A stretch of 64,000 nt of DNA from JAVJSF01 sp040219555 (GCA_040219555.1 JAVJSF010000009.1:501510-565509), one strand, 5' to 3'; positions 38,146-46,107 are shown, counted from the first letter of the stretch. Numbers and translations are program-made. The notes: generated by a model from the letters alone, not told the origin.

Positions 38146-40410
38146 ATGAGCACCATCGCGTGGCGCGAGCGCCTGCTCGACCGTATGTCGCTGGACCTGG
38201 CCGAGGAGATCGACATCTTCGAGGGTCAGCTGGAGCTGCGCATGAAGGGGAAGGTGGACGAGCGCGTATTCGCCGAGACCCGGCTGCGGCGCGGCGTCTA
38301 CGGCCAGCGCTATGACAACGGGCACCGCCACGACGGGGTCGCCTCGCGCGAGCTGGAGTTCCCCGCCGGCGAGCTGACCAAGGGCCCCGAGACCCTCTGG
38401 GACGCCCCCGGCATGGTGCGCATCAAGATCCCGTACGGCGGCATGACGCCCGAGCAGCTCGAGGTCATGTCCGAGCTGGCGGAGGAGTACTCGGACAACA
38501 TCCTGCACGTCACCACGCGCCAGGACATCCAGCTCCACTACGTCCACATCGAGGACACGCCCGACCTGATGCGCCGGCTGGCGTCGGTGGGCATCACCAC
38601 CCGCGAGGCCTGCGGCAACGGCGTGCGCAACCTCACCGCCTGCCCCAAGGCGGGCGTGTGCCACACCGAGGCCTTCGACACCACGGCCTACGCGGCGGCC
38701 CTGTTCCGCTTCCTGCTGGGCCACCCGGACTGCCAGGACTTCGGGCGCAAGTTCAAGCCGGCATTCTCGGGCTGCGCGGGCGAGGCCTGCGGCCTGGTGA
38801 TGATGCACGACTTCGGTGCCATCGCCCGCACCAGCATCGTGGACGGGGTGGAGAAGCGCGGCTTCGACCTCTACGTGGGCGGCGGCCTCGGCACGACCCC
38901 GTACCAGGCGAAGCTGCTGTTCGAGAACCACCCGGTGGAGGAGTTGCTGCCGGCCGTGCAGGCCATCGCCCGCGTCTTCGGCCGCCTGGGCGAGAAGGAG
39001 AACCGCAACCGGGCCCGCATCAAGTTCCTCGTCGCCAAGCTGGGGATCGAGGAGTTCCGCCGGCTGGTGGAGGAGGAGCGCGCCGTGCTGCCGCACGACG
39101 AGCGCTGGACCTCGTACCTGCCCCACGTGGACGACTACGACGAGTCGCCCGTGCGCGAGGCCGTGCCGGCGCCGGCCGCCGGCGCCGAGGTGCCCGACGG
39201 GTACCGCGAGTGGCTGCACACCAACGTCTACCGGCAGCGTCAGCCCGGCTACGCCATGGCGACCATCGCCCTCCCGCTGGGCGACCTCACGGCCGACCAG
39301 GGGCGCCGCCTCGCCACCATCGCCCGCAGCTACGTGGGCGATGCGGTCCGGACGACCGTCGAGCAGAACATCGTGCTGCGGTGGGTGCCCGAGGGCGACC
39401 TGATCGACCTCTATCGCGACCTGGCGGCCGCCGACCTGGCCGCGCCCGGCGCCGAGACGATCGTCGATGTCACCTCCTGCCCGGGCACCGACACCTGCAA
39501 GCTGGGCATCGCCTCCTCCCGCGGCCTGGCGGGCGAGTTGCGCACCCGCCTGGCGGCGCGCCAGTTCGACATGGACGAGGCCGTCCGCGGCCTGCGCATC
39601 AAGGTGAGCGGGTGCTTCAACTCGTGCGGCCAGCACCACGTGGCCGACATCGGCTTCTTCGGCAACAGCCGCAAGATCGATGGGCGCACCGTGCCGCACT
39701 TCCAGGTGATCCTGGGGGGCCGCTGGCGCGACAACGCCGGCTCGTACGGCCTGGCCATCGGCGCCATCCCGTCCAAGCGGATCCCCGAGGTGGTCGACGC
39801 CATCACCCGCGCCTACGTGGACGGGCGCGAGGGCGCCGAGAGCTTCCAGGACTGGAGCTCGCGCCTGGGCAAGAAGGAGCTGGCGGCGCTGATCGCCGAC
39901 CTCAAGAGCGTGCCGGCTCTGGAGGACGATCCCTCGCCGTACACCGACTGGGGCGACGCCCGCGAGTTCACCATGGGCGACATGGGCGTCGGCGAGTGCG
40001 CCGGCGAGGTGATCAACAAGACCGAGCTGGAGCTGTCGTTCGCCGAGAGCATCGTCTTCGACGCTTCGGTGGCGCTCGAGGACGGCGACCTGCCCCGGGC
40101 CGACGAGCGGGCCTTCGCGGCCATGCTGGCCGGCGCCCGCGCCCTGGTGCGCAGCGAGAACCCCAACGTGCCCGACGAGGCCGAGGCGATCGTGAGCGAG
40201 TTCAAGACCCGCTTCTACGACACCGAGCGCTTCTTCGACCGCTTCGCCAAGGGCCGGTTCGCACAGCCGCTCTTCGCCCGCCACAAGGACGGCCCGGTGG
40301 CCGCCGACCCCGAGCGGGTGCGCGAGCTGGTCGAGGAGGCGCAGCTGTTCATCGACGCCGTCCACGCCCTCGAGATCCGCGAGTCCGGCGCCCAGTCGGC
40401 CCTCGTCTAG
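38146..40410 (+). CDS. Siroheme nitrite/sulfite reductase with C-terminal extension
   Basis: Residues 1-590 form a ferredoxin-type nitrite/sulfite reductase that performs a six-electron reduction. The siroheme/[4Fe-4S] ligands are intact: Cys445 and Cys451 in CPGTDTCKLG, Cys490 and Cys494 in SGCFNSCGQHH. N-terminal half-repeat motifs include VTTRQDIQLHYVHIEDTPDL and ACGNGVRNLTACP. About 150 further residues (from near 605) are predicted helical, with ELELSFAESIVFDASVALED and RFYDTERFFDRFAKGRFAQP, resembling a HEPN-like helical domain. The ATG has GAGGGAG upstream. Nitrite versus sulfite cannot be decided by eye; nearby glutamine synthetases make nitrite plausible, but no nitrate reductase is seen. 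Confidence 0.88.
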   Translation: MSTIAWRERLLDRMSLDLAEEIDIFEGQLELRMKGKVDERVFAETRLRRGVYGQRYDNGHRHDGVASRELEFPAGELTKGPETLWDAPGMVRIKIPYGGMTPEQLEVMSELAEEYSDNILHVTTRQDIQLHYVHIEDTPDLMRRLASVGITTREACGNGVRNLTACPKAGVCHTEAFDTTAYAAALFRFLLGHPDCQDFGRKFKPAFSGCAGEACGLVMMHDFGAIARTSIVDGVEKRGFDLYVGGGLGTTPYQAKLLFENHPVEELLPAVQAIARVFGRLGEKENRNRARIKFLVAKLGIEEFRRLVEEERAVLPHDERWTSYLPHVDDYDESPVREAVPAPAAGAEVPDGYREWLHTNVYRQRQPGYAMATIALPLGDLTADQGRRLATIARSYVGDAVRTTVEQNIVLRWVPEGDLIDLYRDLAAADLAAPGAETIVDVTSCPGTDTCKLGIASSRGLAGELRTRLAARQFDMDEAVRGLRIKVSGCFNSCGQHHVADIGFFGNSRKIDGRTVPHFQVILGGRWRDNAGSYGLAIGAIPSKRIPEVVDAITRAYVDGREGAESFQDWSSRLGKKELAALIADLKSVPALEDDPSPYTDWGDAREFTMGDMGVGECAGEVINKTELELSFAESIVFDASVALEDGDLPRADERAFAAMLAGARALVRSENPNVPDEAEAIVSEFKTRFYDTERFFDRFAKGRFAQPLFARHKDGPVAADPERVRELVEEAQLFIDAVHALEIRESGAQSALV

Positions 40411-40418
40411 GAGCCCCG

Positions 40419-40973
40419 ATGACCACCACCACCGATCTCGACATCCACCGCATCGGGGCCAAGCTGTTCGCGGTCAACCCCGAGGTGATCGACGCGGACG
40501 CCTACATCGGGATCTTCCACACCTGGATCCAGGCGCAGGACCTGGACGGGACCCCGATCGACGTGGCCGACTACAAGCACGTGCCGGACGGGCCGGGGAT
40601 CATGCTCATCTCCCATGAGGCCGACCGGTCGGTGGACTTCGCCGACGGCCGCCCCGGCGCGATCTACCAGCGCAAACGCGACCTCAGCGGCCCGCTGGAG
40701 GAGCGCTTCGCCCAGGTCGTCCTGGCCGCCGACGCCACGGCCGAGCGGATCGAGGGCGAGGGGCGCGCCGCCGGCGTGCGCTTCGACCGCGACCAGATGG
40801 AGATCCGTCTGCACGACAGGCGCCTGGTGCCCAACAGCGACCAGGGCCTGGCCGCCGTGCGGCCGGCGCTGGAGACGGCGCTGGCCCGGGTGCGCGAAGG
40901 CAAGACCGCTCACATCGAGCGGGCCGAGGACGACCCGCGCGCACCGCTCACCCTGCGAGTGACGCTCACTTAG
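40419..40973 (+). CDS. Unknown protein encoded downstream of the nitrite/sulfite reductase
   Basis: The 184-aa product starts eight bases after the reductase stop, with a GGAG site, and is surely in the same operon. It begins MTTTTDLDIHRIGAKLFAVN and contains FHTWIQAQDLDGTPIDVADY, then YKHVPDGPGIMLISHEADRS, ending in an alpha/beta segment. I see no cofactor motif. It may assist the reductase or act in the same pathway. Confidence 0.7.
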   Translation: MTTTTDLDIHRIGAKLFAVNPEVIDADAYIGIFHTWIQAQDLDGTPIDVADYKHVPDGPGIMLISHEADRSVDFADGRPGAIYQRKRDLSGPLEERFAQVVLAADATAERIEGEGRAAGVRFDRDQMEIRLHDRRLVPNSDQGLAAVRPALETALARVREGKTAHIERAEDDPRAPLTLRVTLT

Positions 40974-40979
40974 CACGAC

Positions 40980-41008
40980 TGGCGCCGGACGGCGGCGCCA
41001 CCTTGTTT
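40980..41008 (+). terminator. Terminator after the reductase operon
   Basis: TGGCGCCG at 40980-40987 pairs with CGGCGCCA at 40993-41000 around a five-base loop, followed by CCTTGTTT. It closes the reductase operon just before the sigma-factor promoter. Confidence 0.7.
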
Positions 41009-41031
41009 CGCGGGGGAGCGGCCGGCGGTAT
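41005..41031 (+). promoter_or_regulatory. SigB/SigF-like promoter upstream of the sigma gene
   Basis: GTTT at 41005-41008 and CGGTAT at 41026-41031 are 17 bases apart, close to the GTTT-N(13-17)-GGGTAT pattern used by SigB/SigF-class factors. The gene downstream encodes such a factor, so it may activate itself. One base of the -10 region deviates. Confidence 0.45.
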
Positions 41032-41089
41032 CATGCGTACAACGCACTGAGCCCCCAGACCCCGGGCTTCACTCATGGAAGGGCATCTG

Positions 41090-41188
41090 ATGCCAGCCAG
41101 GGATGAAGCCGCCCGCCCCGGATGTCGGGCGATGGTCGGAGTCGAGGGCGCCGCCGCCCGCACGTCCGCTCCGGACATGGGGCCCTAG
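41090..41188 (+). CDS. Tiny ORF abutting the sigma factor gene
   Basis: An ATG with GGAAGG ten bases upstream opens a 32-codon frame (MPARDEAARPGCRAMVGVEG and on) whose TAG ends immediately before the sigma-factor ATG. The sigma gene itself has only a weak ribosome site, so reading of this leader could couple or regulate sigma translation. The peptide has no known features. It may be a chance frame. Confidence 0.35.
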   Translation: MPARDEAARPGCRAMVGVEGAAARTSAPDMGP

Positions 41189-41956
41189 ATGCCTCCCGTC
41201 CGAGATCTCGAACGCGCTTTCGTCGCGATCCGTGAGGGCGACGCATCGGCCCGCGAGCGCGTCATCCTCGGCCACGTCCCCCTTGTGCGAACCCTGGTGT
41301 GGCGCCACCCGCGGGGCGCGGAACCCTTCGAGGACATGGTGCAGGTGGGGATGATCGGCCTCATCAAGGCCGTCGACCGCTACCAGAGCGACCGCGGGCA
41401 CACCTTCGTCGCGCTGGCCGTGCCCACGGTGCTCGGCGAGATCCGACACCACCTCCGCGATCGCGTGTCGATCATCCGCCTGCCGCGCGATGTCAACGAG
41501 GCCCGGCCCCTGGTCCACGCGGCCGTCGACGGCTTCCGCGCCGGCCATGCCCGCACCCCGGACGTGGCCGAGATCGCGGCCGAGGCCGGGCTGAGATGCG
41601 CGCTGGTGCGCGAGGTCCTGGGATCGGCGATGCTCACGGTGCCCTTCGTGGACGAGGTCACGGGGGCCGAGTCGGCCGGCAGTGCCCAGCTCCCCGTCGA
41701 GGACACCGGGTTCCCGGCGGCCGAGGCGCGGGCGGACATGGAGGCGATCCTCGATGTGCTGGATGCCCGCAACCGGGTCATCCTGCACCTGCGGTACGTC
41801 GAGGACCTCACCCAGAGCGAGATCGCCGATCGGGTGGGCATCTCTCAGATGCACGTCTCGCGTCTGCTGCGTCGCTCGATCCGTCTGCTGCGCGAGGCCT
41901 CCGACCAGGGCTCGTGTCCGCGCGCGGAGCACATGTCGGTTGCGGAGGCGTCATGA
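41189..41956 (+). CDS. SigB/SigF/SigG-type RNA polymerase sigma factor
   Basis: The 255-aa sigma-70-family protein has region 2 (VRTLVWRHPRGAEPFEDMVQ; IGLIKAVDRYQSDRGHTF), the class signature VPTVLGEIRHHLRDR, a region 3 (RTPDVAEIAAEAGL) and region 4 helix-turn-helix (DLTQSEIADRVGISQMHVSR). This architecture without a long N-terminal domain is that of group 3 stress/sporulation factors of the SigB/SigF/WhiG line. Anti-sigma RsbW-like and anti-anti-sigma genes that usually accompany it are absent here; instead GAF-ANTAR genes follow. Confidence 0.92.
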   Translation: MPPVRDLERAFVAIREGDASARERVILGHVPLVRTLVWRHPRGAEPFEDMVQVGMIGLIKAVDRYQSDRGHTFVALAVPTVLGEIRHHLRDRVSIIRLPRDVNEARPLVHAAVDGFRAGHARTPDVAEIAAEAGLRCALVREVLGSAMLTVPFVDEVTGAESAGSAQLPVEDTGFPAAEARADMEAILDVLDARNRVILHLRYVEDLTQSEIADRVGISQMHVSRLLRRSIRLLREASDQGSCPRAEHMSVAEAS

Positions 41957-41981
41957 TGTGTGCGGCCCCGCAGGTGCAGGG

Positions 41982-42290
41982 GTGACCTGGGAGAGTACGG
42001 CGTCGCCCGCGGGCGACGTCCCCGGTGGTCCGATACCCGCCGGTGGACCGCCGGTCTCCGCCGCCGCCGGGCGGTCACCGCCCCACGACGGAGCCCTCCT
42101 CGATGCGATCCCCCCGAGCAGCCGGACGCCGCTCATCGACGAGTGGGCCGCGTTGCTGGCGGACGCGCCGGCCGATAGCGCGGCACACCGGCGGGTGGCC
42201 GAGGCCCTCGGCGCGGTCTACGACGCCGGCTTCATCGACGGCGTCCGACGGGCCGTCGGCGGTCTGGTGCTCGACGTGCATATCGAGTGA
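41982..42290 (+). CDS. Small protein of unknown function in the sigma/ANTAR cluster
   Basis: A GTG at 41982, 25 bases after the sigma stop, opens a 102-aa frame. The first 50 residues are low-complexity (PAGDVPGGPIPAGGPPVSAA); the rest is helical, LIDEWAALLADAPADSAAHR and AEALGAVYDAGFIDGVRRAV. Position between the sigma and GAF-ANTAR genes suggests a regulatory adaptor, but no motif supports it. Confidence 0.45.
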   Translation: MTWESTASPAGDVPGGPIPAGGPPVSAAAGRSPPHDGALLDAIPPSSRTPLIDEWAALLADAPADSAAHRRVAEALGAVYDAGFIDGVRRAVGGLVLDVHIE

Positions 42291-42389
42291 CCGGCGCTCC
42301 TCGTTCCCCACGGCTCGTCCGGGGTGGGGCATGTCCGGCCTGAGCCGGCCCGCGGCCCCCGCCTCCACCACCCCGGGAGGCCGGGGCTG

Positions 42390-43103
42390 ATGCCCGCTGG
42401 ACCCCACGATCGCGGCGAGCGCCTGCTCGGGGTGGCTGCCGCGATCGCCGCGGCCGCGAACGGGGAGCACCCCGTGGAGGACCTGTGTCGCGCCTGTGCC
42501 CAGATCCTCTCGGTGGCGGGAGCCAGCGTGGTGGTGATGAGCGGCGGCGTCCGTGGCCTGGGCGGCTCGTCCGACCCGGTGTCGGCGCGCATCGAGGAAC
42601 TGCAGGAGACGCTCGGCGAGGGTCCGTCGGTGGACGCCCACCAGACCGGGCATGCGGTGAGCGAGCCGGATCTGGCCACGCCCCGCCGGCCGCGCTGGGC
42701 CGCCTTCGCCCCGGCCGCCCTCGCCGCCGGTGCGGGTGCCCTGTTCAGCGTCCCGCTGCGCATCGGCGGCGTGCGGCTCGGTGCCCTCACCCTCTACCGG
42801 CCCATGCCGGGTGAGCTCTCCGCCGGCCAGCATCTCAACGCACAGGCGCTCGCGAACATGGTCGCCAACATCATCCTGTCGATGCAAGCGGAGGCCTCGG
42901 CCGGGTCCCTCAGCCCGGACCTGGACGGGCTGGTGGGCCACCGCTCGGAGGTGCATCAGGCCTCGGGGATGGTGAGCGTGCAACTGGGTGTGGGGGTCGG
43001 CGAGGCGCTGGTGCGCCTGCGCGCCCACGCCTATGCAACCGATCGCCCCCTCGCCGAGGTCGCCGCGGATGTCGTCGCCCGCCGATTGCGCTTTGATGAG
43101 TGA
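42390..43103 (+). CDS. GAF-ANTAR domain protein, divergent member
   Basis: The 237-aa protein has a GAF-like sensor (AGASVVVMSGGVRGLGGSSD; VPLRIGGVRLGALTLYRP) followed by an ANTAR-like helical end (HQASGMVSVQLGVGVGEALV; RLRAHAYATDRPLAEVAADV). ANTAR domains bind tandem RNA hairpins to prevent termination. The ANTAR part is more divergent than in the next two genes. GGAGG precedes the ATG. Confidence 0.8.
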   Translation: MPAGPHDRGERLLGVAAAIAAAANGEHPVEDLCRACAQILSVAGASVVVMSGGVRGLGGSSDPVSARIEELQETLGEGPSVDAHQTGHAVSEPDLATPRRPRWAAFAPAALAAGAGALFSVPLRIGGVRLGALTLYRPMPGELSAGQHLNAQALANMVANIILSMQAEASAGSLSPDLDGLVGHRSEVHQASGMVSVQLGVGVGEALVRLRAHAYATDRPLAEVAADVVARRLRFDE

Positions 43104-43169
43104 GCGCGCCGTTCCTGGGGAAGCCCCCGTCAACCACCTGGCGCGCGGCGCCGCAAAGGAGGTGCCCTC

Positions 43170-43892
43170 GTGACACGAGAGCAGCGCATCGCCTCGACCT
43201 TCGTCGAGCTCGCCGACAGCCTGGTGGACGACTTCGATGTCGTCGACCTGATGGTCCTCCTGACCGAGCGCTGCGTGGAGCTCCTCGATGTGTCCTCGGC
43301 CGGCCTGCTGCTGGCCGACCCGGTGGGACGGCTGAACCTCATGGCCGCCACCGACGAGGCGGTCGAGACCGTGGCGCTGTTCCAGATCCAGCGCGACGAG
43401 GGCCCCTGCCGGGACTGCTTCCACTCGGGTCTGCGCGAGTCCACCACCGACCTGGCCGCCGCCGGCGCGCGCTGGCCGCTCTTCGCTCCCGTCGCCGCGA
43501 GGGCCGGACTCCGGGCCGTCCACGCCATCCCCATGCGCCTGCGCGGCGTGGTCCTGGGGTCCCTGGGGCTCTTCCGCATCCAGCCGGTGCCGCTGGAGCC
43601 GTCGGAGCTCGCCACCGCCCAGGCGCTGGCCGACGTGGCCTCGATCGCCATCCTCTCGAGCCGCGGGATCCGCGACGCCCACGTGCTGGCCGACCAGCTC
43701 GAGAGCACGCTCAACAGCCGCATCGCGGTCGAGCAGGCGAAGGGCATCGTGGCCGAGCACCTCGGGTGCGGCATGGACGAGGCGTTCGGCCGGCTGCGCC
43801 TCTACGCGCGCGCCAACCAGACCGGCGTCACCATCGTCGCCCAGGCGCTCGTCGACGGGTCGCTGAGCACCGATGAGCTCAGGGCGCGGTGA
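43170..43892 (+). CDS. GAF-ANTAR transcription antiterminator
   Basis: The 240-aa protein starts at GTG after a very strong AAAGGAGGTG site. The GAF domain spans about residues 15-160 (DVSSAGLLLADPVGRLNLMA; EGPCRDCFHSG with paired Cys). The ANTAR domain fills about 170-235, with LNSRIAVEQAKGIVAEHLGC and the helical AFGRLRLYARANQTGVTIVA. ANTAR proteins act on nascent RNA. It is paralogous to the next gene. Confidence 0.9.
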   Translation: MTREQRIASTFVELADSLVDDFDVVDLMVLLTERCVELLDVSSAGLLLADPVGRLNLMAATDEAVETVALFQIQRDEGPCRDCFHSGLRESTTDLAAAGARWPLFAPVAARAGLRAVHAIPMRLRGVVLGSLGLFRIQPVPLEPSELATAQALADVASIAILSSRGIRDAHVLADQLESTLNSRIAVEQAKGIVAEHLGCGMDEAFGRLRLYARANQTGVTIVAQALVDGSLSTDELRAR

Positions 43893-43923
43893 GTATCCGC
43901 ATCCACTTCGCGGGAGCCCGTCG

Positions 43924-44655
43924 ATGACCGGACGCGAGCAGCGCCTGGCGCAGACCCTGGTCGAGCTGACCGACACGCTGATGGGCGAGTTCGACGTGGT
44001 CGAGCTCCTGACCGTCCTGGCCGAGCGATCCGTGGAGTTGTTCGACGCCGCCGCCGCGGGCGTGCTGCTGGCGGACGGCGACGGCCTTCTGCAACTGGTG
44101 GCGGCGACCAGCGAGGCGGCCGAGACCGTCGAGCTCTTCCAGGTCCAGGGCCGCGAGGGCCCCTGCAACGACTGCTACCGCTCCGGCCAGCCGGTTCTGG
44201 TGGAGGACCTCGCCGGTGCCACGGGGCGGTGGCCGGCCTTCGTCCCCGTCGCGACCAAGGCCGGCTTCCGCTCGGCGCAGGCCCTCCCTCTGCGCCTGCG
44301 GCACGAGGTCCTTGGGGCATTCAACCTCTTCCGCGCCGGCCCGGGCCGGATGGATGCCCGCGATACGGCCGCCGCCCAGGCGCTCGCCGACGCCGCCACC
44401 CTCGGCATCATCCACCACCGCGCCATCGCCGACTCGCGGGCCCTGGCCGAACACCTGCAGATCGCCCTCGACAGCCGGGTCGCCATCGAGCAGGCGAAGG
44501 GGATCCTGGCCGCGCGGGCCGGCGTGGGGGTGGACGACGCCTTCTCGCGACTGCGCGCCTACGCCCGCCGCAATGGGCTGCGCCTCAGCGCGGTGGCGGA
44601 GGACATCGTCGCGGGCCGCCTGGGGCCCGATGCCGTCCTCGTGTTGTCGGCCTAG
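43924..44655 (+). CDS. GAF-ANTAR transcription antiterminator, paralogue
   Basis: The 243-aa protein matches its upstream neighbour block for block: DAAAAGVLLADGDGLLQLVA, EGPCNDCYRSG, and in the ANTAR part LDSRVAIEQAKGILAARAGV and AFSRLRAYARRNGLRLSAVA. The paired cysteines in GPCxDC are conserved in both and may sense redox or bind metal, which is inference. GGGAG precedes the ATG. A recent tandem duplication is likely. Confidence 0.9.
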   Translation: MTGREQRLAQTLVELTDTLMGEFDVVELLTVLAERSVELFDAAAAGVLLADGDGLLQLVAATSEAAETVELFQVQGREGPCNDCYRSGQPVLVEDLAGATGRWPAFVPVATKAGFRSAQALPLRLRHEVLGAFNLFRAGPGRMDARDTAAAQALADAATLGIIHHRAIADSRALAEHLQIALDSRVAIEQAKGILAARAGVGVDDAFSRLRAYARRNGLRLSAVAEDIVAGRLGPDAVLVLSA

Positions 44656-44675
44656 TCGAGCCGCCGGGGCACGCG

Positions 44676-44713
44676 GCGGACCGCCGGACCGGATGACCGG
44701 GCCGGCGGTCCGC
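44676..44713. terminator. Bidirectional terminator hairpin
   Basis: GCGGACCGCCGG and CCGGCGGTCCGC form a perfect twelve-base stem, and the loop contains a further CCGG-ATGA-CCGG pairing. It separates convergent GAF-ANTAR and hydrolase genes. Confidence 0.75.
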
Positions 44714-44721
44714 CTCGCGGG

Positions 44722-45429
44722 CTACGCGGCCAGCGCCACCTGGGTCGGCAGGCCGGCCAGGTGGCGCACCGCGCTGATCAGCTCCTTCGGCTGCTCGGCC
44801 ACCACGTTGTGGCCGGCGTCCGACACCACGCGGAAGCGGGCGTTGCGGATCCAGACGGCGAGCTCGCGCTGCACCTCGGCGGGCACGGCGCGGTCCGTCT
44901 CGCCGGCCAGGACGATCGCCGGGACGTCGACCTGCGCCAGCGCGCCCCGCCAGTCCGGCTTGAGGCCCAGGGCCTCGGTGGCCAGGGCGACGCCCTCGGC
45001 ATTGGAGCCCCCGCGCTCGCGCACCGAGCGGGCCAGGCGCGTGAATCGGTCCTGGGCGTCGGCGTCCTCGCCGCGCGGGCTGACGCCCGACAGCACCAGA
45101 CCCGAGATCAGGCCCGGGTGGCCCAGGGCCAGCGAGATCGCGGTGGCGGCGCCGAGCCCGACGCCCACCACCACGGCGCCGCGCGCCTCCTTGGCGATCA
45201 GGCGGGCCACGTCGGATGAGAAGTCGTCGATGCTCCACGGACCGCTGGGCGTCGGCGAGCCGCCGTGTCCGCGCAGGTCGGGGGCGACGATGCGGAACTC
45301 GTCGGCCAGGGTACCGAGGGCGTCGATCATGGTGTCGCCGCTCCGACTGAGGTCGTGCAGCGCCACCACCGGCGATCCATCTCCCTGGCGGTGAATGACG
45401 AGATCGATTGCGGGGGGAAGCGAAGGCAT
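44722..45429 (-). CDS. Alpha/beta hydrolase-fold protein lacking the nucleophile serine
   Basis: The 235-aa protein has the alpha/beta hydrolase fold: VVALHDLSRSGDTMI at the oxyanion position, VAPDLRGHGGSP, and near the C-terminus LAGETDRAVPAEV and SDAGHNVVAEQP, which supply the acid and histidine. The nucleophile elbow, normally G-x-S-x-G, reads GVGLG (residues 89-93), so the serine is replaced by Gly91. The gene is otherwise intact with an AGGAG site seven bases before the ATG. It is probably not a classical hydrolase; a ligand-binding or cofactor-free role is possible. It is divergent from a CGNR regulator gene. Confidence 0.85.
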   Translation of the reverse strand: MPSLPPAIDLVIHRQGDGSPVVALHDLSRSGDTMIDALGTLADEFRIVAPDLRGHGGSPTPSGPWSIDDFSSDVARLIAKEARGAVVVGVGLGAATAISLALGHPGLISGLVLSGVSPRGEDADAQDRFTRLARSVRERGGSNAEGVALATEALGLKPDWRGALAQVDVPAIVLAGETDRAVPAEVQRELAVWIRNARFRVVSDAGHNVVAEQPKELISAVRHLAGLPTQVALAA

Positions 45430-45445
45430 GGCGGCGCTCCTGTCA

Positions 45446-45470
45446 ACCACTGTGATAACTGTTTGGTGGT
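45446..45470. promoter_or_regulatory. Inverted repeat ACCAC-N15-GTGGT between divergent genes
   Basis: The repeat lies between the promoter and start of the hydrolase-fold gene and 34 bases from the divergent CGNR gene. It is placed to act as an operator, most simply for the CGNR protein. The arms are short. Confidence 0.4.
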
Positions 45471-45471
45471 G

Positions 45472-45500
45472 AGAGTAAACCCGTTCGGCCCGATGGTCAA
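45472..45500 (-). promoter_or_regulatory. Promoter TTGACC-N17-TACTCT for the hydrolase-fold gene
   Basis: On the minus strand TTGACC (45495-45500) and TACTCT (45472-45477) are 17 bases apart, near-consensus for the housekeeping sigma factor. Confidence 0.6.
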
Positions 45501-45503
45501 ACC

Positions 45504-46067
45504 ATGACGCCCCGTACAGAAAATGTTCCTCCTGTGAACCAGGGCCTCGCGCTGTGCAACACGCTCGGTCCGGGCCGGGACGATCTGACCTCCGTCGCCT
45601 CTCTCGCAGGTTGGTACGTGGCGGCCGGGTTGACGGATGACCCCCCCGCGGTCACGCCCGCCGACCTGGACGCGGCGCGGGCGCTGCGCGACGGCCTGCG
45701 CGCCGCCCTCCCGGCGGGTGACACCGCCGCGGTGGCCGCGCTGGCCGACGACTGGCTGATGGGCGCCCAGGGCTGCCTGTGCGTGGACGGGGCCACGCTG
45801 CAGCCTCGCTTCACTCCCGGGGACAACACCCCGCGGTGCCTGATGGTCCCCGTCGTGCTCTCGGCTCTCGCGCTGGCGCGCGAGTACCCCGGCCGGGTGC
45901 GGGCCTGCGCGTCCGAGCGGTGCGGGGCGCTGTTCCTCGACACGACCCGCAACCGCAGCCGGCGGTGGTGCTCGATGGAGGTCTGCGGCGCGCGCGCGAA
46001 GGCCTCGGCCTACTACCGCCGCCACCGGTGCGGCGACGCGCCGGAGCCGCCTCCCGCGCAGGCCTGA
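45504..46067 (+). CDS. CGNR zinc-finger regulator (ABATE domain)
   Basis: The 187-aa protein ends in a CGNR-type zinc finger: VRACASERCGALFLDTTRNR, then RRWCSMEVCGARAKASAYYR. The preceding 110 residues fit the ABATE stress-sensing domain that usually accompanies it (VNQGLALCNTLGPGRDDLTS; LDAARALRDGLRAALPAG). Such proteins are presumed DNA-binding regulators. It is divergent from the serine-less hydrolase-fold gene, so this is a likely target. The CGNR tetrad itself reads CGAR here. Confidence 0.85.
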   Translation: MTPRTENVPPVNQGLALCNTLGPGRDDLTSVASLAGWYVAAGLTDDPPAVTPADLDAARALRDGLRAALPAGDTAAVAALADDWLMGAQGCLCVDGATLQPRFTPGDNTPRCLMVPVVLSALALAREYPGRVRACASERCGALFLDTTRNRSRRWCSMEVCGARAKASAYYRRHRCGDAPEPPPAQA

Positions 46068-46070
46068 GTC

Positions 46071-46101
46071 GCCGCCCCCGCGTCGGGTACGCGGGGGCGG
46101 C
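46071..46101. terminator. 13-bp hairpin between convergent genes
   Basis: GCCGCCCCCGCGT and ACGCGGGGGCGGC form a perfect thirteen-base stem with a five-base loop, between the CGNR gene and the leftward hydrolase gene. Confidence 0.75.
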
Positions 46102-46107
46102 GCGCGC

